Below, piece after piece: positions 1 through 12,599 of a DNA stretch of 64,000 nt (its first letter is position 1; each line of letters begins with the position of its first letter). Source of the DNA: Cornus controversa (taxonomy: Eukaryota > Streptophyta > Magnoliopsida > Cornales > Cornaceae); contig CM048845.1 in NCBI GenBank assembly GCA_026545225.1, positions 64,297,033-64,361,032 of the forward strand, written 5' to 3'. A program made the position numbers and the translations under genes. The notes under the pieces are model-generated. The model made no database searches. It saw only the letters and a list, made by a program, of their open reading frames with translations, and was not told the DNA's origin.

Positions 1-590
1 GACAAAAACTCAGAACCCAAAGACCAGAACAAGTGTGTGCTATGTTACATAGCAACTCTGCTCAAAACAACTTAAAACAGTTTATTTATTTATTTATGTA
101 TGTGTGTATTTAATAGTGTCTAATTACATCTATTATGATATGCATATATTTTTTTCCAATAAACCAAATAATTCATGGTTTTGCAAGCTTTACTCCGAAT
201 AAAACATGCCCATCAACGAGTCTTGCACTCTTTTTCAATAATTTTCAAATAATTCCCCGTGTACCGTTTGATCAAATACCTCATTCTTGTTTGGATGATA
301 AATTGCATATAAATATGTTTTATGAATGTCATTATCTATTGGAACTCACACATATAGCTATGGACCCCACCACAACAACTCTGATGATTGCCGAGCAAAG
401 CAACAATAGTGGGGTCCACAGTTATGTGAGACGCCCAACTACTTAGATGTCGTTAAAAACATGTTATGAAGATGGGACATCAAACTGAAAATTAGTAGTA
501 CTTCTGATTTCATTGTTAACTTCAACTTTTCTTTTTCCTTTTACTTGCATTTTCGGTTTATGTTTTGATCATACTTTGTTACATTTAAAG
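1..590 (+). other. Probable intron of the GT77-type gene (no coding support)
   Basis: The stretch is AT-rich. Its open frames have no family resemblance and no plausible exon borders. It ends in a pyrimidine-rich tract and an AG at 589-590, directly before sequence that codes for a conserved glycosyltransferase domain. I read it as the intron between an out-of-window first exon and the second exon. Confidence 0.6.
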
Positions 591-1175
591 GACGCGGGAG
601 ATTCAGAGTTGAAGAGGGTTCTAAAAAATGCTTCCATGGCGGACAAAACTGTAATTATAACAACTCTAAATGATGCATGGGCGGAGCCAAATTCTATACT
701 TGATGTGTTTCTTGAGAGCTTTAGAATTGGGGATGAAACTAGTAGGCTTTTGAACCATTTGGTGATTATAGCTCTTGACCAGAAGGCATACAATCGTTGC
801 TTAGCTTCACACCCTCATTGTTATGCTCTCAGTTCTCAAGGCAATAATTTTTCGAGTGAGGCATATTTCATGAGCAAGGACTACTTGAAGATGATGTGGA
901 GAAGGATTGCTTTTTTGCAATCTGTTCTTCATTTGGGATACAACTTTGTTTTCACGGTATTGATCTCTTTTCTCTCCTTCTCTATGAATTTAATTAGGTA
1001 TCTTTTTCTATTAGTTAGGAGCACACACAGTTCGGTTTCATCCGATTTTGAATGAACTAGAATCAAATTCATCATAATGGTTCTAGAAATATTAGAACCG
1101 AACCAAACCACTAAAATTAGTGGAACCGAATCGGGTTGGTTCTATAATTTTGGACTTTCTTTTATACATACATAC

Positions 1176-1225
<50 letters not shown>

Positions 1226-2433
1226 TCAAATTAATCAAATGAAAAACCAAAATTTGAAACTTACCCCAAAAAAAATTTTGAAAACATAAATATTTATATA
1301 TGATTATCCTAGGTATTATGGTGTATGAGAAGTTATATTCTCCACAAATAAAAATTGAATACCACAAATAAAAATCGAATATTTGCATTATATATAATAT
1401 ATTTATTACTCATGGTTGGGTTTGGTTCTTTTTGACTCCAAATCAAAACCGAACTATTATTAACGATTCTTTATCTTTTAGAACCGGAACTAAACCATTC
1501 TATCAAACAACCAAATCAAATTGTACGATTTGACTGGATTCTAACGATTTTTTGTGCACCCTATCTATTAAGACATATTATGATTAGTGTTCAATTGCCT
1601 TTAGTCCTTAATTATCATTTAATTTACTCAAATAATTACTTGAGTGGGTAGTTAGGAAGTTTTATGAACTCCATAGATGATATGCCTCAACACTCAAGGC
1701 TAGACAGAAAAATTATATAATTTTGCATTTTTTTAATCCTTGGTTTAGACACCTTATATACATATAAAAACAAAAATAAAAAGCTAAGATTGGTAAATTT
1801 AGACCCTAAATACAATATCAGAAGCTCTTTCTAAATGAGATGAAATATTTTTTTTCTTGATTTCCCAGGATGCTGATATAATGTGGTTTCGAGATCCATT
1901 TCCTCGTTTTTATTCCGATGCTGATTTCCAGATTGCTTGTGACAATTATAGATTCAAACCTAATGATTTACGTAACCTACCAAATGGAGGTTTTACGTAT
2001 GTAAAATCCAACAAAAGGACCATCCAATTCTACAAGTTTTGGTACTCTTCGAAAGAGACTTATCCGGGGAAGCATGATCAAGATGTGCTCAATAAGATTA
2101 AATTCGATCCTTTCATCAAAAAAATTGGACTCCAGATTAAGTTTCTGGACACTGCTTACTTCGGTGGATTTTGTGAACCAAGCAAAAATTTGAATGTTGT
2201 ATGCACAATGCATGCAAATTGTTGTTATGGTTTAGAAAGCAAAGTTCATGACCTTAGAATAATGCTTCAAGACTGGACAAAATTTATGGCATTGTCAACT
2301 CATCAAAGAGCTTCAAAACCATCATCTTGGACTGTTCCACAAAACTGCAGGTATATATCAACTATATAAGAGGACTGAATTAATGCTTAGTTAGCCATTT
2401 GAATTGGTTAATAGTACACAAATTAAACAAATT

Positions 2434-2482
<49 letters not shown>

Positions 2483-2566
2483 TGAAATAAGTTCATTGCA
2501 TGCTAATGTTCTTTTGTTTTGTGGTGATTTGCTTCCAGTCTTTCACATTTTCGTCCTCGTGATTGA
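591..2566 (+). CDS. Nucleotide-diphospho-sugar transferase, GT77/DUF271 type (At4g15970-like), 5' end outside window
   Basis: Three exons can be read: 591-956, 1869-2350 and 2539-2566. The first junction is phase 0 (ACG before GT, then GAT after CAG). The second splits one serine codon (AG then T). Together they give about 291 residues and a TGA stop; the family is usually about 360-370 residues, so the N-terminal membrane anchor should lie upstream. Visible family landmarks, in order, are VIITTLNDAWA, LLNHLVIIALD, the DxD metal-binding motif in DADIMWFRDPFPR, the NGGF loop, IQFYKFWYSS, HDQDVLN, and FLDTAYFGGFCEP followed by CTMHANCC. Proteins of this family (Pfam Nucleotid_trans) are Golgi type II membrane proteins that move sugars onto wall glycans or glycoproteins; the exact substrate of this clade is not known to me. 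The second intron (957-1868) holds a hAT MITE, and the third is largely TA repeat. No break is seen in the visible exons. Confidence 0.92.
1015..1563. mobile_element. hAT-type non-autonomous element in intron of the glycosyltransferase gene
   Basis: The element opens with TTAGGAGCACACACAG and closes with TTTGTGCACCCTA, imperfect terminal inverted repeats of the AGGG-TGCAC type. It is flanked by TCTATTAG (1007-1014) and TCTATTAA (1564-1571), an 8-bp duplication with one mismatch, the length made by hAT transposases. The interior repeats GGTTC/GAACC-rich words and a TA tract and has no transposase. A related element lies at 54827-56488. Confidence 0.75.
1175..1226. repeat. (TA)n microsatellite with CA interruptions
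   Basis: About 50 bp of alternating TA with spaced CATA units, inside the hAT element of the intron. Confidence 0.9.
2436..2480. repeat. (AT)n microsatellite in the last intron of the glycosyltransferase gene
   Basis: Uninterrupted AT dinucleotides fill a quarter of the 188-bp intron that precedes the 28-bp terminal exon. Confidence 0.95.
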
Positions 2567-3315
2567 AGAATGAACAAGAAGGAAGCAACAATTTAGAAAA
2601 TGATTGGTTATACACTTAAAAGGTAAACATTTTTTTTTTTTTTTAGTTACAATTTAGAGTTTTTAATTTGTCTTTTTTTAGGAACAACTACAAAATGCTT
2701 TGGTGTAATTGTTTGGATATGTCACTTTATTGCATTTTAGATAAACTCAAAAAAAAACTTGACCTCATTTCCTTTTTCTTGACCTTGTTTATATAGTTGT
2801 ACTTGATTCTAACAACCCTAGCCTGCAGCTCAATTAATAAAAAAAAATAATTTAATTTGATAGTATATAAGTGCATTAAAATTGGTACCGGTTAAAATAT
2901 ATATATATATATATCAGCTTTTTATTCTCCACGTAAGAAATTCACGCATCTACTTTGCCTTTGTATAAAGCCTTGAACCCTCGACTTCCACTTTATAAAA
3001 TGAAAAAATATCACTAAATTACAAGCTACAGTCCTTTAATTTTGATTCTTCACATGAGATTGTAGTTTTTTGGACAATTAAATTGTCGATGTCCTCCTTT
3101 CCACTATGTCGCGTACTCGTTCTTTCGTGCTATCAATTTATTGATAGGGACATGCTAAATGAGTAGTACTTTTCGACATTGAAAAGACTTCACAAAGAAG
3201 TTGCAAGGAGAAAGAGGGATGGAATTTGGGTTGGCTAACCAAACTCACCTGAGTTCGATTTAATTTTTCATAAATTTGAGTAATTATTTTTACAATTAAG
3301 GTTAGACTTGAGTTG
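2567..3315. other. 3' flank of glycosyltransferase gene; hAT-like remnant at 3220-3315
   Basis: No gene is seen. The first part is probably 3' untranslated sequence and terminator. Positions about 3225-3315 share words such as GGGTTGG, TTTTTACAATTA and TGAGTTG with the left part of the hAT MITE at 36908-37540. They look like a worn fragment of the same family, cut by the TRIM-like element that follows. Confidence 0.5.
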
Positions 3316-4332
3316 TGTTAAAAATATAAAAAAATTGTATTGTATTGAATTTCTATGAATAATATACAAAAATCTATTTATAAACACATAATCTTGAAAA
3401 CTAAGTAATTAAACTTAGAAGACAAAATCCTAGATAGTTTAGGAGAGGTTATAAGAAATTTATGTGGTTTAGGAATGGATATAATAGGGATATATAATCT
3501 AACAGCCTCCGCAAACTCAAATTAAATTATATAAAGCCAACTTGAATTTGGAGCAAAATCTTAAATGCATATGACTTGACAAAAGTCAATCAATCTAAAT
3601 CTTTTTAGTTAAGATGGCAAACAAAAGATGATAATGACAAAGTCCAACCAACAACAACAATCATTTAATCCAGTCTAGAACAAACAACAAGAGAGCAAGT
3701 GATTCACGATCAATTCACAGTGGCCAATCAAGAACTCAACAAAGAAAAGTGTCATGCGTCACGTGCCAAAAAAATGGCCAAAAAATCTCTGGTGAACAAA
3801 ACTCCTGAAGAATAAATTGGCAGATAACAACAGTCTATTCGCAAGAAAACATAATTTCTTCGTGATGACGCGTGTGGTGTTGGAGACGTCTCGTGAAACT
3901 AGCGAGAGAATATACACCGAAGCCGACGGACTGGTGAAATGACCTTGTTTTAGACATAGCCGTTGAGGAAGAGTTACATAATGAAGTTGGTGGTTGTGAA
4001 ACGCATATGGAAACTTGTTTATTTGTGTATATATAAGGCGAAATTTATTTTATATAATTGATCGTCGGGGATGAAACCGATAGTGACATCCGAAGACGAC
4101 GAGGGATTGAAAAACTCTACCAACGATTAGTTAGCTCTAATACCATGGTCAAAACATAGGAAAATTGTATTGAATTGAATTTCTATGAATAATACACAAA
4201 GATCTATTTATAAGCACATAATTTTTAAAACTAAGTAAACTTAAGAAATAAGAAATCTTAAATAGTTTAGGAAATGATATAAAAAATCTATGCAGTTTAG
4301 GAAAAGGTATAATAAAAATATATAATCTAACT
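3316..4332 (-). mobile_element. TRIM-like LTR element, about 1 kb, minus orientation
   Basis: Two direct repeats, 3316-3504 and 4146-4332, are clearly alike (roughly 80-85% by eye) and bound a 641-bp interior without coding sequence. The complement of an initiator-Met tRNA primer site, GCTCTAATACCA (4134-4145), abuts the right repeat, and a purine tract (on the minus strand) abuts the left. That fixes the orientation and the LTR nature. The target duplication is not clear (AGTTG against AGTAA). It is an old, non-coding fossil. Confidence 0.75.
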
Positions 4333-5712
4333 AGTAACTAGTTGAAAAACTCTAATCCTAAGTTGCCAACACGTGCTGAGGTGGAAGGTTTTATATCTTG
4401 TGTTGAGCTTGAATTAAAATATTTATTATCAAAAAATTATGATTAACCGAAACACAAAGACAATAAACAAGAATAAATAGATAAGCGATTGAGGTTAATA
4501 CCGAGAGTTTAATTTGTAGGGTTAAGAAAAGGAATAGATATAAGTTTTGTCAATATTGTACAAGTATATGTACAAATGTTGCCGATCAAAAAAAAAAAAA
4601 AAAAGTATAAATATTATGGTTTGAATCAAGTTTTTTTAATTTTGTTATTGTTTTTGTTCCTAATTTGTAAACTAACTCGATTCTAACAGTCTATTATTTT
4701 TTGAACAGGGATCGAATTGTGAATCTCTAAAATTGAATCAAACCATACAATTTGAATTGGTTCAAATCGTTTTTGACCGATTGAACAGATTCATGTGAAC
4801 CCCTAAATTTAGCCCGCCTAACTATTATTTGTTTTCTTTTTAAACCCCCTTGAATCATATTGTATTTGCAAAGAACCCCCAAAACCTAAAAAAAATCTCA
4901 ATTTTTAAATACTTGCAAATAAACTTCCCAATGTTCCCATCAATTAGCCATCACCAGAGTGGTAAAATTATATCACTACCCTACGAAATAAAAATGAAAA
5001 GAATTATAAAAAAATAAAGTTATTGAGTTAAAATGTCTCACTTACATATAAAAATTGCACTCAATAAATTGAATTGACGCATTTTCATTGATGGGACATT
5101 TCAATGACGTGGTATACCCGACTCACCGAATATTTACGCCATGAAAAAATGCAATTACACTCTTTAGGTTAATTAATTCTTTAAGTAGTAATGTTTTTTT
5201 GCTTACGTCACAATAAGATATGAATAGTCAATATGAAGTTAATTGTATTTAGGCCAAATTCCAAACAATTAATCACCACAATTTAATTCCCTAGACTGCG
5301 TGATGAAGATTGAATTTAATTTGGATTTTTTTCTTTAGCTTGATCTCAATAACAATCAATTATTATTTTTTATTTTTTTACCAAGAAAAAACATAAATAA
5401 TTAAATATCATGTAATTGTTACAGGTTCTTACACGAAGCTCAATGTTCTTCTATCTCGGAGCACTTGCATCCTCCAAAATGTGAATTCATTGGTTTATTC
5501 GAAACTTTTTATGGGTACACCATGGGGATGAACATAATGTGAATTAATTATTATTTTTATCTTACTTCTTTTAAACTAATAATCAGACAGTATTTTGCAA
5601 CTCCGAGTGTAAAAGAATTTCATTCCAACTTACTTTTTTGTTACAATATGTGAACTAAAGTTCTTCCGGTTTCAATTTCAAGACCCGATATTTATTTTTG
5701 CTCCCGGAAAAG

Positions 5713-5754
<42 letters not shown>

Positions 5755-6362
5755 CATACCACTGAACATTTATCCCAAGTAGTATTTCCTCGGATTCCTC
5801 CTCCTCCTTCAGTATGAGAGGTTGAGGGTGTTAGGAATTTTATTGAAAAAATTATATGTAAAGTTGCACAAATGATTACAAGTTTAATAATAACAATTGA
5901 GAGAAAAAAAATCAAGATTAAATCACAAAGCTATTCTCTAAAACACAATTAATAAAACCCTAAAATTATCGAACAATAATGAAACATATACTTAAACAAA
6001 ATAAAGAAACCAAAAGAAATAGCCTAAGGACAATATTATGGGCATGTGTGCATTTGCTTACGAGAGGCACGCAAATTGTGTTAAGAATGTCCTCCTTATT
6101 GTGCAAGTACAATTGCATTCCTAATTTTCCAAGATATTGTCCAATCTCATAGTAATTCTTTGCGCCGGGAGTTTATGGGTGTTAGAAGATGCTCAGAAAA
6201 AACTCCAAAATGTATGAAGAAAATAGAGATAATAGGTTGAATGCTTGTGAAAGCTCAAGAGAAAGAGAGATAAAAAACGTGAGAGTGAGAGTGAGAGTGA
6301 GAGGGGGAGAGAGAGAGAAATGAAAGAAGTAAGATTCTGTGTGTTAAAATTTCAAAGATTAG
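4333..6362. other. Gene-free interval with simple repeats
   Basis: I find no supported gene. It holds an A-run near 4590, a long (TA)n tract at 5716-5752, and GAGAGT/GAGA repeats at 6280-6325. The region 5840-6360 has LTR-like composition but no pair was found. Confidence 0.6.
5716..5752. repeat. (TA)n microsatellite
   Basis: Uninterrupted TA dinucleotides. Confidence 0.95.
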
Positions 6363-8990
6363 TGTTGATGCAAAAAATTTGCTCAACCAAAAGTTAACAA
6401 TTAATGCACTAATGAATACTCAAGAAAAATAAAGAGAAGCATAATTGAGCACAAGATTTACATGGCTCGGCACAATTCGACCTACCTCCATGAATGAAAG
6501 AGAGTTTCTTATATTTCTTCTGAGATATTACAGCTCGTATATTTTTTATCCCCTTTCTGTTGCCCTAAGGCTTATATTTATATACAACAAAATCACTCTT
6601 TCTTTTGTATTTGTCCTCTTTCGCATGTAAGATTTTTCTTTCCTTTTTCAATTTGATTTTCACAAAACTTTTATTGACTTGGGAGACAAGTTGTTGAGTC
6701 TCTACCACGTGTGCTGTCACATATGCTTCCCTTTTGCTGACTTGGACCATGCCATATAAAATATTTGACTTTTCTTCTGTACAAATATCCTTTTCTTATT
6801 GGTGGAAAAAAAATTTCCTCCACACATAGCCCCCAATTCTCTTTAGTTGGATGTAACAATCTCAACTGGAGAGAATATATACAAACTCGTACTTTTAATC
6901 GCTAATAGAGGCAAGACAACATTGGGTAGCTAGAAGTTCTGTTTTTATGGTGGAGTGCTAAAGCCTTTCAATATGAATTTTTGCGGGCTCTGCTTCTTGA
7001 ATCCAAATGAAAGACTGATTAGTTTAACTTGTGCAACAAAATTGAGGCATTGGGCAAATATAATGATTCAAAACTGTTTGAAGTTGAACGAGTTTTCATG
7101 GAAAGATTTCTTCACCACTGTCAATGATTTTCTAACTGAAATACTTCCTTCTAATGACATTATTGATTTAGTTTAGCCTTCTTCTAAATCTTCCACTCCT
7201 TAGGCTCGTTAGCCTTAGTTTATTCTTGAACATTTAATGAAGTGACCATTTTTGGATTTCTGCTTCGGACGTTAGAAAGCTTTGTTTGCTTAGCTTGACT
7301 TCTATGGAAATGTAATGATGTGGCTCTTTTGAAGTTGATTTTTGTACATGTTCCTTTTTGGGATTTATCAATTTTGTTTAGCTTCAGTGATTTTGATGTT
7401 AATTGATGTTGCGATGGCGTTCAACCTTCATTAGCTATTGGCCATTCGATCGATGATCCGTCTTTTGCTGATTTTCCCCACTTCACTATTTTTTTTGATG
7501 TGACTCATTCTTCCCACTTTGTTAGTGAGTGCCTATAATCACCCCTTTGGTTGTTCAACCCCCTATTTTTCTGTTTGGTGATCGAATTTTCTTTGGCTAC
7601 TTGTTATCTTATCTAGCATTCAACTTCCTGCGTTATTTGCAATTTTATTTTTTACAGTGTTCAGCCTTCTTTGTTTTGTTGTGATTAGCCCCCTTTGGCT
7701 AGTTGAATTTTTTATAAGCGATTGGCACTTAAGGACTTAGCTTTTTTTGTAAGCGATCGACACTTAGGGCCTTCGTTTTATTTTGTAATCAATCTGCACT
7801 TAGGGCCTTAGCTTTATTTTGTAAGCGATCGACACTTAGGGCCTTAGCTTTATTGTAAGAGATCGCCACTTAGGGCTTTATCTTTATTTTGTAAGCGATC
7901 GGCACTTGAGGCTTTAGCTTGATTTTGTAAGCGATCGACACTTGAGGCTTTACCTTTATTTTGTAAGTGATCAGCACTTAGGGCCTTAGCTTTATTTTGT
8001 AAGCGATCAACACTTAGGCCTTGGCTTGATTTTGTAAGCGATCATCATTTAAGGCCTTAGCTTTATTTTGTAAGCGATCGGCACTTAGGGCCTTAGCTTT
8101 ATTATAAGCGATCTACACTTAGGGCCTTATTTTTATTTTGTAAGCCATCGACACTTAGTGCTTTGAGGTGCGGCTCAGGCTAATTTAGCCTAAAAATTGC
8201 ACTTGGTCACACCTTGAGGCACGACCCGTAGTTTTCCAGGCTAATTTAGCCTACTTGCCTTTTCTGTCTCATTTGGACATAAGGCGACGTACAAGTTCAA
8301 TGTTTTTTGGTTTGTGCCTAAACTTGACATGGAAAATTATTTCATGTTAGTTCATTTTTAAGTCAACCTTATCTTGAAGTGAATCAAATGATATTTTTGC
8401 AAAATGACCATTTTGCCCTTAAACTAGATTGAGAATCTAGAGTTCGTTTTTGAGCTTGAACTAAAGCCTACCCCAATGTTTTTAACCCATTTTTACCTTT
8501 CTAAACATTATGGTAAAGTCAAAATTTTAATCCAGTGGCTGGCTTTGGCCCGAGACAAAATTACAATTTTAACCCTTGGGTGGTTGAAAAATTCAAAGCC
8601 ATGGTCTACCTAAGGTTTTGGGGTATGCCAAGCATTATGGTGAGGTCAAATTTTTGATTCAATGGTTGGATTATTTCGTGGAAAAATTACCTGGTGAGAT
8701 TGGAGGTCCGAAGTCACATTACGATGTGATACCAGATGTTCCTACAGTTTTGACATGCTACAGATGTGATGGTGAGATTGGATTTTTGATCTGATGTCAG
8801 GTGTAAAATGATATTTTTACCCTTGTGATGATCAGATAGTTGGGATCGCTTTTCGAAGGCGATTTTAGGTTTTTCTAAGGTTTTAAAATATTTCAAACAA
8901 GATGGTAGCGTTTGATCGCTGATCGAACGTTTAGATTTTATTAGATATGAGATTGTAATTTTTTTTCTTTGATCGTTAAGCAACCTCACC
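6363..8990 (-). mobile_element. Part of a minus-strand non-coding LTR element (one LTR, polypurine tract, tandem array)
   Basis: A candidate LTR (6363-6824, TG to CA) ends where the minus strand shows a G-rich polypurine tract (GAATTGGGGGCTATG, 6825-6840). That is the layout of a 3' LTR in minus orientation. The interior to 8990 has no gag or pol and contains a 13-copy 36-bp array. At 8990 it abuts the integrase end of the chromovirus. No partner LTR was recognised, so the element is incomplete. Confidence 0.5.
7711..8166. repeat. 13-copy tandem array, 36-bp unit with GATCG core
   Basis: Units of about 36 bp start at roughly 7711, 7751, 7786, 7822, 7855, 7891, 7927, 7963, 7999, 8034, 8070, 8104 and 8140. 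The shared words are GTAAGCGATCG, CACTTAGGG and CCTTAGCTTTATTTT. Copies differ by scattered substitutions and 1-2 bp length changes. The units are head to tail with no spacers, so this is a satellite-like array and not a CRISPR. Confidence 0.9.
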
Positions 8991-10823
8991 AACTCTGTCT
9001 AAGATCTCAAACGGTCTAATAAATCTTGGAGCCAATTTTCCCCTTTTACCAAAATATAAGATATCGCGCATAGAAGAGACCTTGAAGAAGACATAGTCCC
9101 CAACTTCAAATTCAAGTTCCCTTCTTCTTCTATTATCATATCTTTTCTGCTAACTTCGTACCATGCATAACTATTCACGAATTAGTTTGACCTTTTCAGT
9201 CGTCTCTAATAAGAGATCAAGCCCCAAAATACTACTTTCACGTACCACAGTCTAACATATTGGTGATCTACAAGGTATATAAAGCCTCGTATGGTGCCAC
9301 CCCAATACTGGAATGATAATTGTTATTTTACAAAAACTTAATAAGTGGAAATTGATCATCCCAATTTCCTATAAATTTTAACACATAGGCTCTCAACATA
9401 TCCTCTAGAATTTGATTCACCTATTTTGTTTGCCCATCTATCTGTGGGTGGAAGGCAATACTGAAATCTAAACGAGTCCCAAGGGTATTATAAATGATCT
9501 TCCAGCTCATATCTCTATCAATTTAAAGTTTATATAGGTATAACATGTAATCGCACTCCCTCTTCAATATAAAGTTTACATAGCTCGTCCATGGTGTTAG
9601 TAGCTCGAATAGGTAAAAAATGAGCAGACTTGGTCAACCTATCCATAATAACCCTAATGGTATCATGACTACTGCGAGTTGATGCTCTGCCTTCACTTGT
9701 TGGAAAGTTATACACCGAGCTACACCATTGTGCAATCTCCCTCTTCATATAATTTCACCAATTTGAGTTCGGCATCATTAAGTACACATAGTTTCCCTTG
9801 ATACCTGATACTGCCATCTGGGCACATCTCCCATGATACTCTAGCTAGTTGTGTCTGTTGCCATGCTCTGTAACCAAGAATCTTGTTGTTGAACTATAAT
9901 GATTTAGTTAAGGAGTGTAGGCCTAATAGCTATATTAGAGAGGACAACACATGGTAGTCCATCACTCAACATATCAAAATCAATTAGGGACTCCAAAAGT
10001 TTCAACTTTTGTACTAAAAGGTGTGCCAAGAGACTCTTTGGTTTCTGATTGAACGCATATGCTACTACATTAGCTTTTCCCGAATGATATTTCAATGTAA
10101 AATCATAATCATTAACCAACTCCATCCAGCACCTCTATCGCATGTCTAAATACTTCTGAGAAAAAAAAATGCTTTAAGTTCTTATGGTTTGAGAAGAGCC
10201 GAAATCTCTCTCTATAAAGATAATATCTCTAAATTTTCAATGCAAAGACAACAAATAACTATTGACTCTAAATAATTAGTTGGATAGTTCTGCTCATGCA
10301 TTTTCAATTGTCTTGAAGCATAAGCCACCGCCTTCCTATCCTGAATTAATACACACTCTAGGCCTTACAATGATATATTAGTGTATATAATTAATATAAC
10401 ACCACTACAGGAAAGACTCAGAATCGGTGTTGTAGTCAATCTGAACCTCATTAGGCGCATTGGTGGATACCACATGTCTTAGAAATTAGATCTCCAACTT
10501 CCAAAAATCACATTTCTCAAGCTTAGCATACAATTTATGCTCCCTCAATGTTTGTAAAACAATTCAAATATGTTGCTCATGTTTCTCTCTCAAACATAAA
10601 TAGATAAGAATGTCATCTACGAAGATAACAACAAGTCTATCCAAATAGGGACGATAAACCCTATGCATCAAATCCATAAAAGTAGTAGGCACATTGGTCA
10701 ACCCAAATGGTAAGACCACAAACTCGCAGTGTCTGTACCTAGTTCTGAAGGTGGTCTTTGGTATGTCCTTCTCCCTGATTCGCATTTGATGGTACTTTGA
10801 CCTCAAATCGACTTTAGAGAAGT
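8991..10823 (-). mobile_element. Chromovirus-type Ty3/gypsy element, 3' part of pol (RT to integrase)
   Basis: Read on the minus strand, the order is reverse transcriptase ([29 protein letters not shown]), RNase H (DFTLKYHSGKANVVA), integrase (IMDRLTKSAHFLPI) and an integrase tail (APRFIRPFEILDRVGEVA). These words are typical of plant chromoviruses such as Tekay/Del. The frame is broken at several points, so it is an inactive fossil. It is the left half of one element whose right half is 40149-43151; an LTR element sits between. Its own 3' LTR was not recognised. Confidence 0.85.
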
Positions 10824-10828
10824 ACTCA

Positions 10829-11139
10829 TCAGGTGGTAGTATTCAATAACAAATCATCAAAAAAAGTTCCTTTCACAATCTATTAGCCCACATATTTATA
10901 AGTATCTATGAAAATCCTAATCAAATCCTACAACCAAAAATAAATCCCTAAAATACTAAATTACTGAAATATAAAAAATCAAGACATTACTAAAATAATA
11001 ATAATAATATTATTATTATTAATACTAATAATAAATAAACAATCAAAAATTTATAAGTCTATCTATCTTTTGCACATCTCAATAGTAAGTGCATTTCATG
11101 TGCACTTCAAGTTGTTGAGTCACGTCCGGTTCTCCATCA
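10829..11139 (-). repeat. Left (3') LTR of the PDS5-carrying element
   Basis: It matches 39739-40143 from AATAA-rich sequence through TTCAAGTT to CTCCATCA. It is shorter than its partner. The polypurine tract follows at 11140. Confidence 0.8.
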
Positions 11140-11596
11140 ATCCTCCCCGGTTGAAAAGAACTCTCCTCCAGAGAATAAATGCATATGTATTACTCTAAAG
11201 CATCATGGGAAAACTTAATTTTTTCAAATTCATCCTCTCCAAAAGGCTTGTAGTCAAAAACAAACTTGCACTTCCTTCTAGTATTCTTAGAACAAAAATA
11301 ACTCATATTATGCAGCAAACTACCAATAAATTAATTCATTGTCATCAGTGCAATTTTTCCATCTTCATTAACCATCAAAGGCACAACTCTCCCATTTACT
11401 TCAGCTTAAACAAGTATGTAGTCAACATGATTAATGTAATAGTTGTCAAGGGCAACTGTTGTCTAAAGAACACAATGACCAATTTCTTCATAAGACACCA
11501 TACATCTCATAAAAGTGTCAAGATCATGAGATGATTCGTTTGCTTCTTCCAACTCAATAGAGACGTGACTGCTTCCAAAATACTCATTTTCAAATG

Positions 11597-11823
11597 CATC
11601 TTAACAAATAGAAGTGACTACCTTTGCAAAATCAGTGAACAAAAGGTTCATAGATTGCACAACCTTCAAAATACATGGCTTAAGAATTATAGTACAGTTG
11701 TTCAATACCTTTTCTCCTAACTTGTGAGATTGGCGTAGAATAGTATGATTTCCCTTCTTAATACTAGTTAGAAAATGACGAAGTAGCTTCACCGAAACAT
11801 GGTCATTTTCCTCCAGTACTAGA
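11597..11823 (-). pseudogene. PDS5-like segment 3 (downstream of Copia insertion)
   Basis: The minus strand reads LVLEENDHVSVKLLRHFL at the Copia junction, then KLGEKVLNNC and AKVVTSIC. This follows the plant PDS5 HEAT-repeat region (family: LVLEESEDVS, RKLGEKV, KVVASIC). It continues directly from segment 2, the Copia element having entered between them. Beyond about 11597, toward the LTR, similarity fades and I cannot assign 11140-11596. PDS5 binds cohesin and helps hold sister chromatids together; this copy is a non-functional fragment. Confidence 0.8.
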
Positions 11824-12599
11824 TGTTGGATTTAAATTAATAATCTAACATGTAGAAATCAAGAATACAATAATTAATTAAATAGAGTAATTGGGCAATC
11901 GTACCTGATTGATGATATAACCTTAGAATACCTTTATGTTTCATGCAAGAGATCCTTAAAGAGCTCTGCATCCTCTCTGAGAGTTGTCATCCAATCGGGT
12001 TGAATAAGGGTTTTGAAACCCTTATATATAACAACCAGGGGGGGTGACTTCTTTACAAATAAACATACCCAAGTCTCTTTTCCTATCGTGAAAAATTGGA
12101 TATCAACGGCTAGGATTAAATCCCACCAAATAAAGTTGGTAAACCATAATACAACGGTGTAAATATTATATTGTCAATTATACCACAATTGACAAGTATA
12201 ACCCCAACCCATCTAGTAATGATAATCACATTGCAAACCAATTTTAGAAAACATAGTGCCACAAAATAATTTTTATTTATATTAAAAATTTCAACAATCT
12301 CCCACTTGGTCGATGTACTTTAAGTTTTATAAAAATGACATTATGGATTGCAATACTTTAGAAAAGTCGAGTGGCCACTCATTTTAATTTTTAGAAAAAC
12401 ACAATTATCAAAATAGGTGAATTGAAAATTTAAAACACTCTCTTCCATAGACTTTCTCAATAGTGGATCATGAATGCATAGACAAGTAATATATTAGTCT
12501 AAATAGTTCCATGGTCTCAAAATTGATTCCATCTAAGATTTGAGCAAATATAATGATTTTTAATACATTTTCATGAGATGTGCAAATTGCATGTGGTTT

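Noticed and set aside
135-446. A 103-codon open frame at the left edge
   Set aside because: Low-complexity, no family resemblance, and it lies in what looks like an intron before a conserved exon.
7711-8166. Regular repeats suggesting a CRISPR-like array
   Set aside because: Units are head to tail with no unique spacers, in plant nuclear DNA, and lie in an LTR element.
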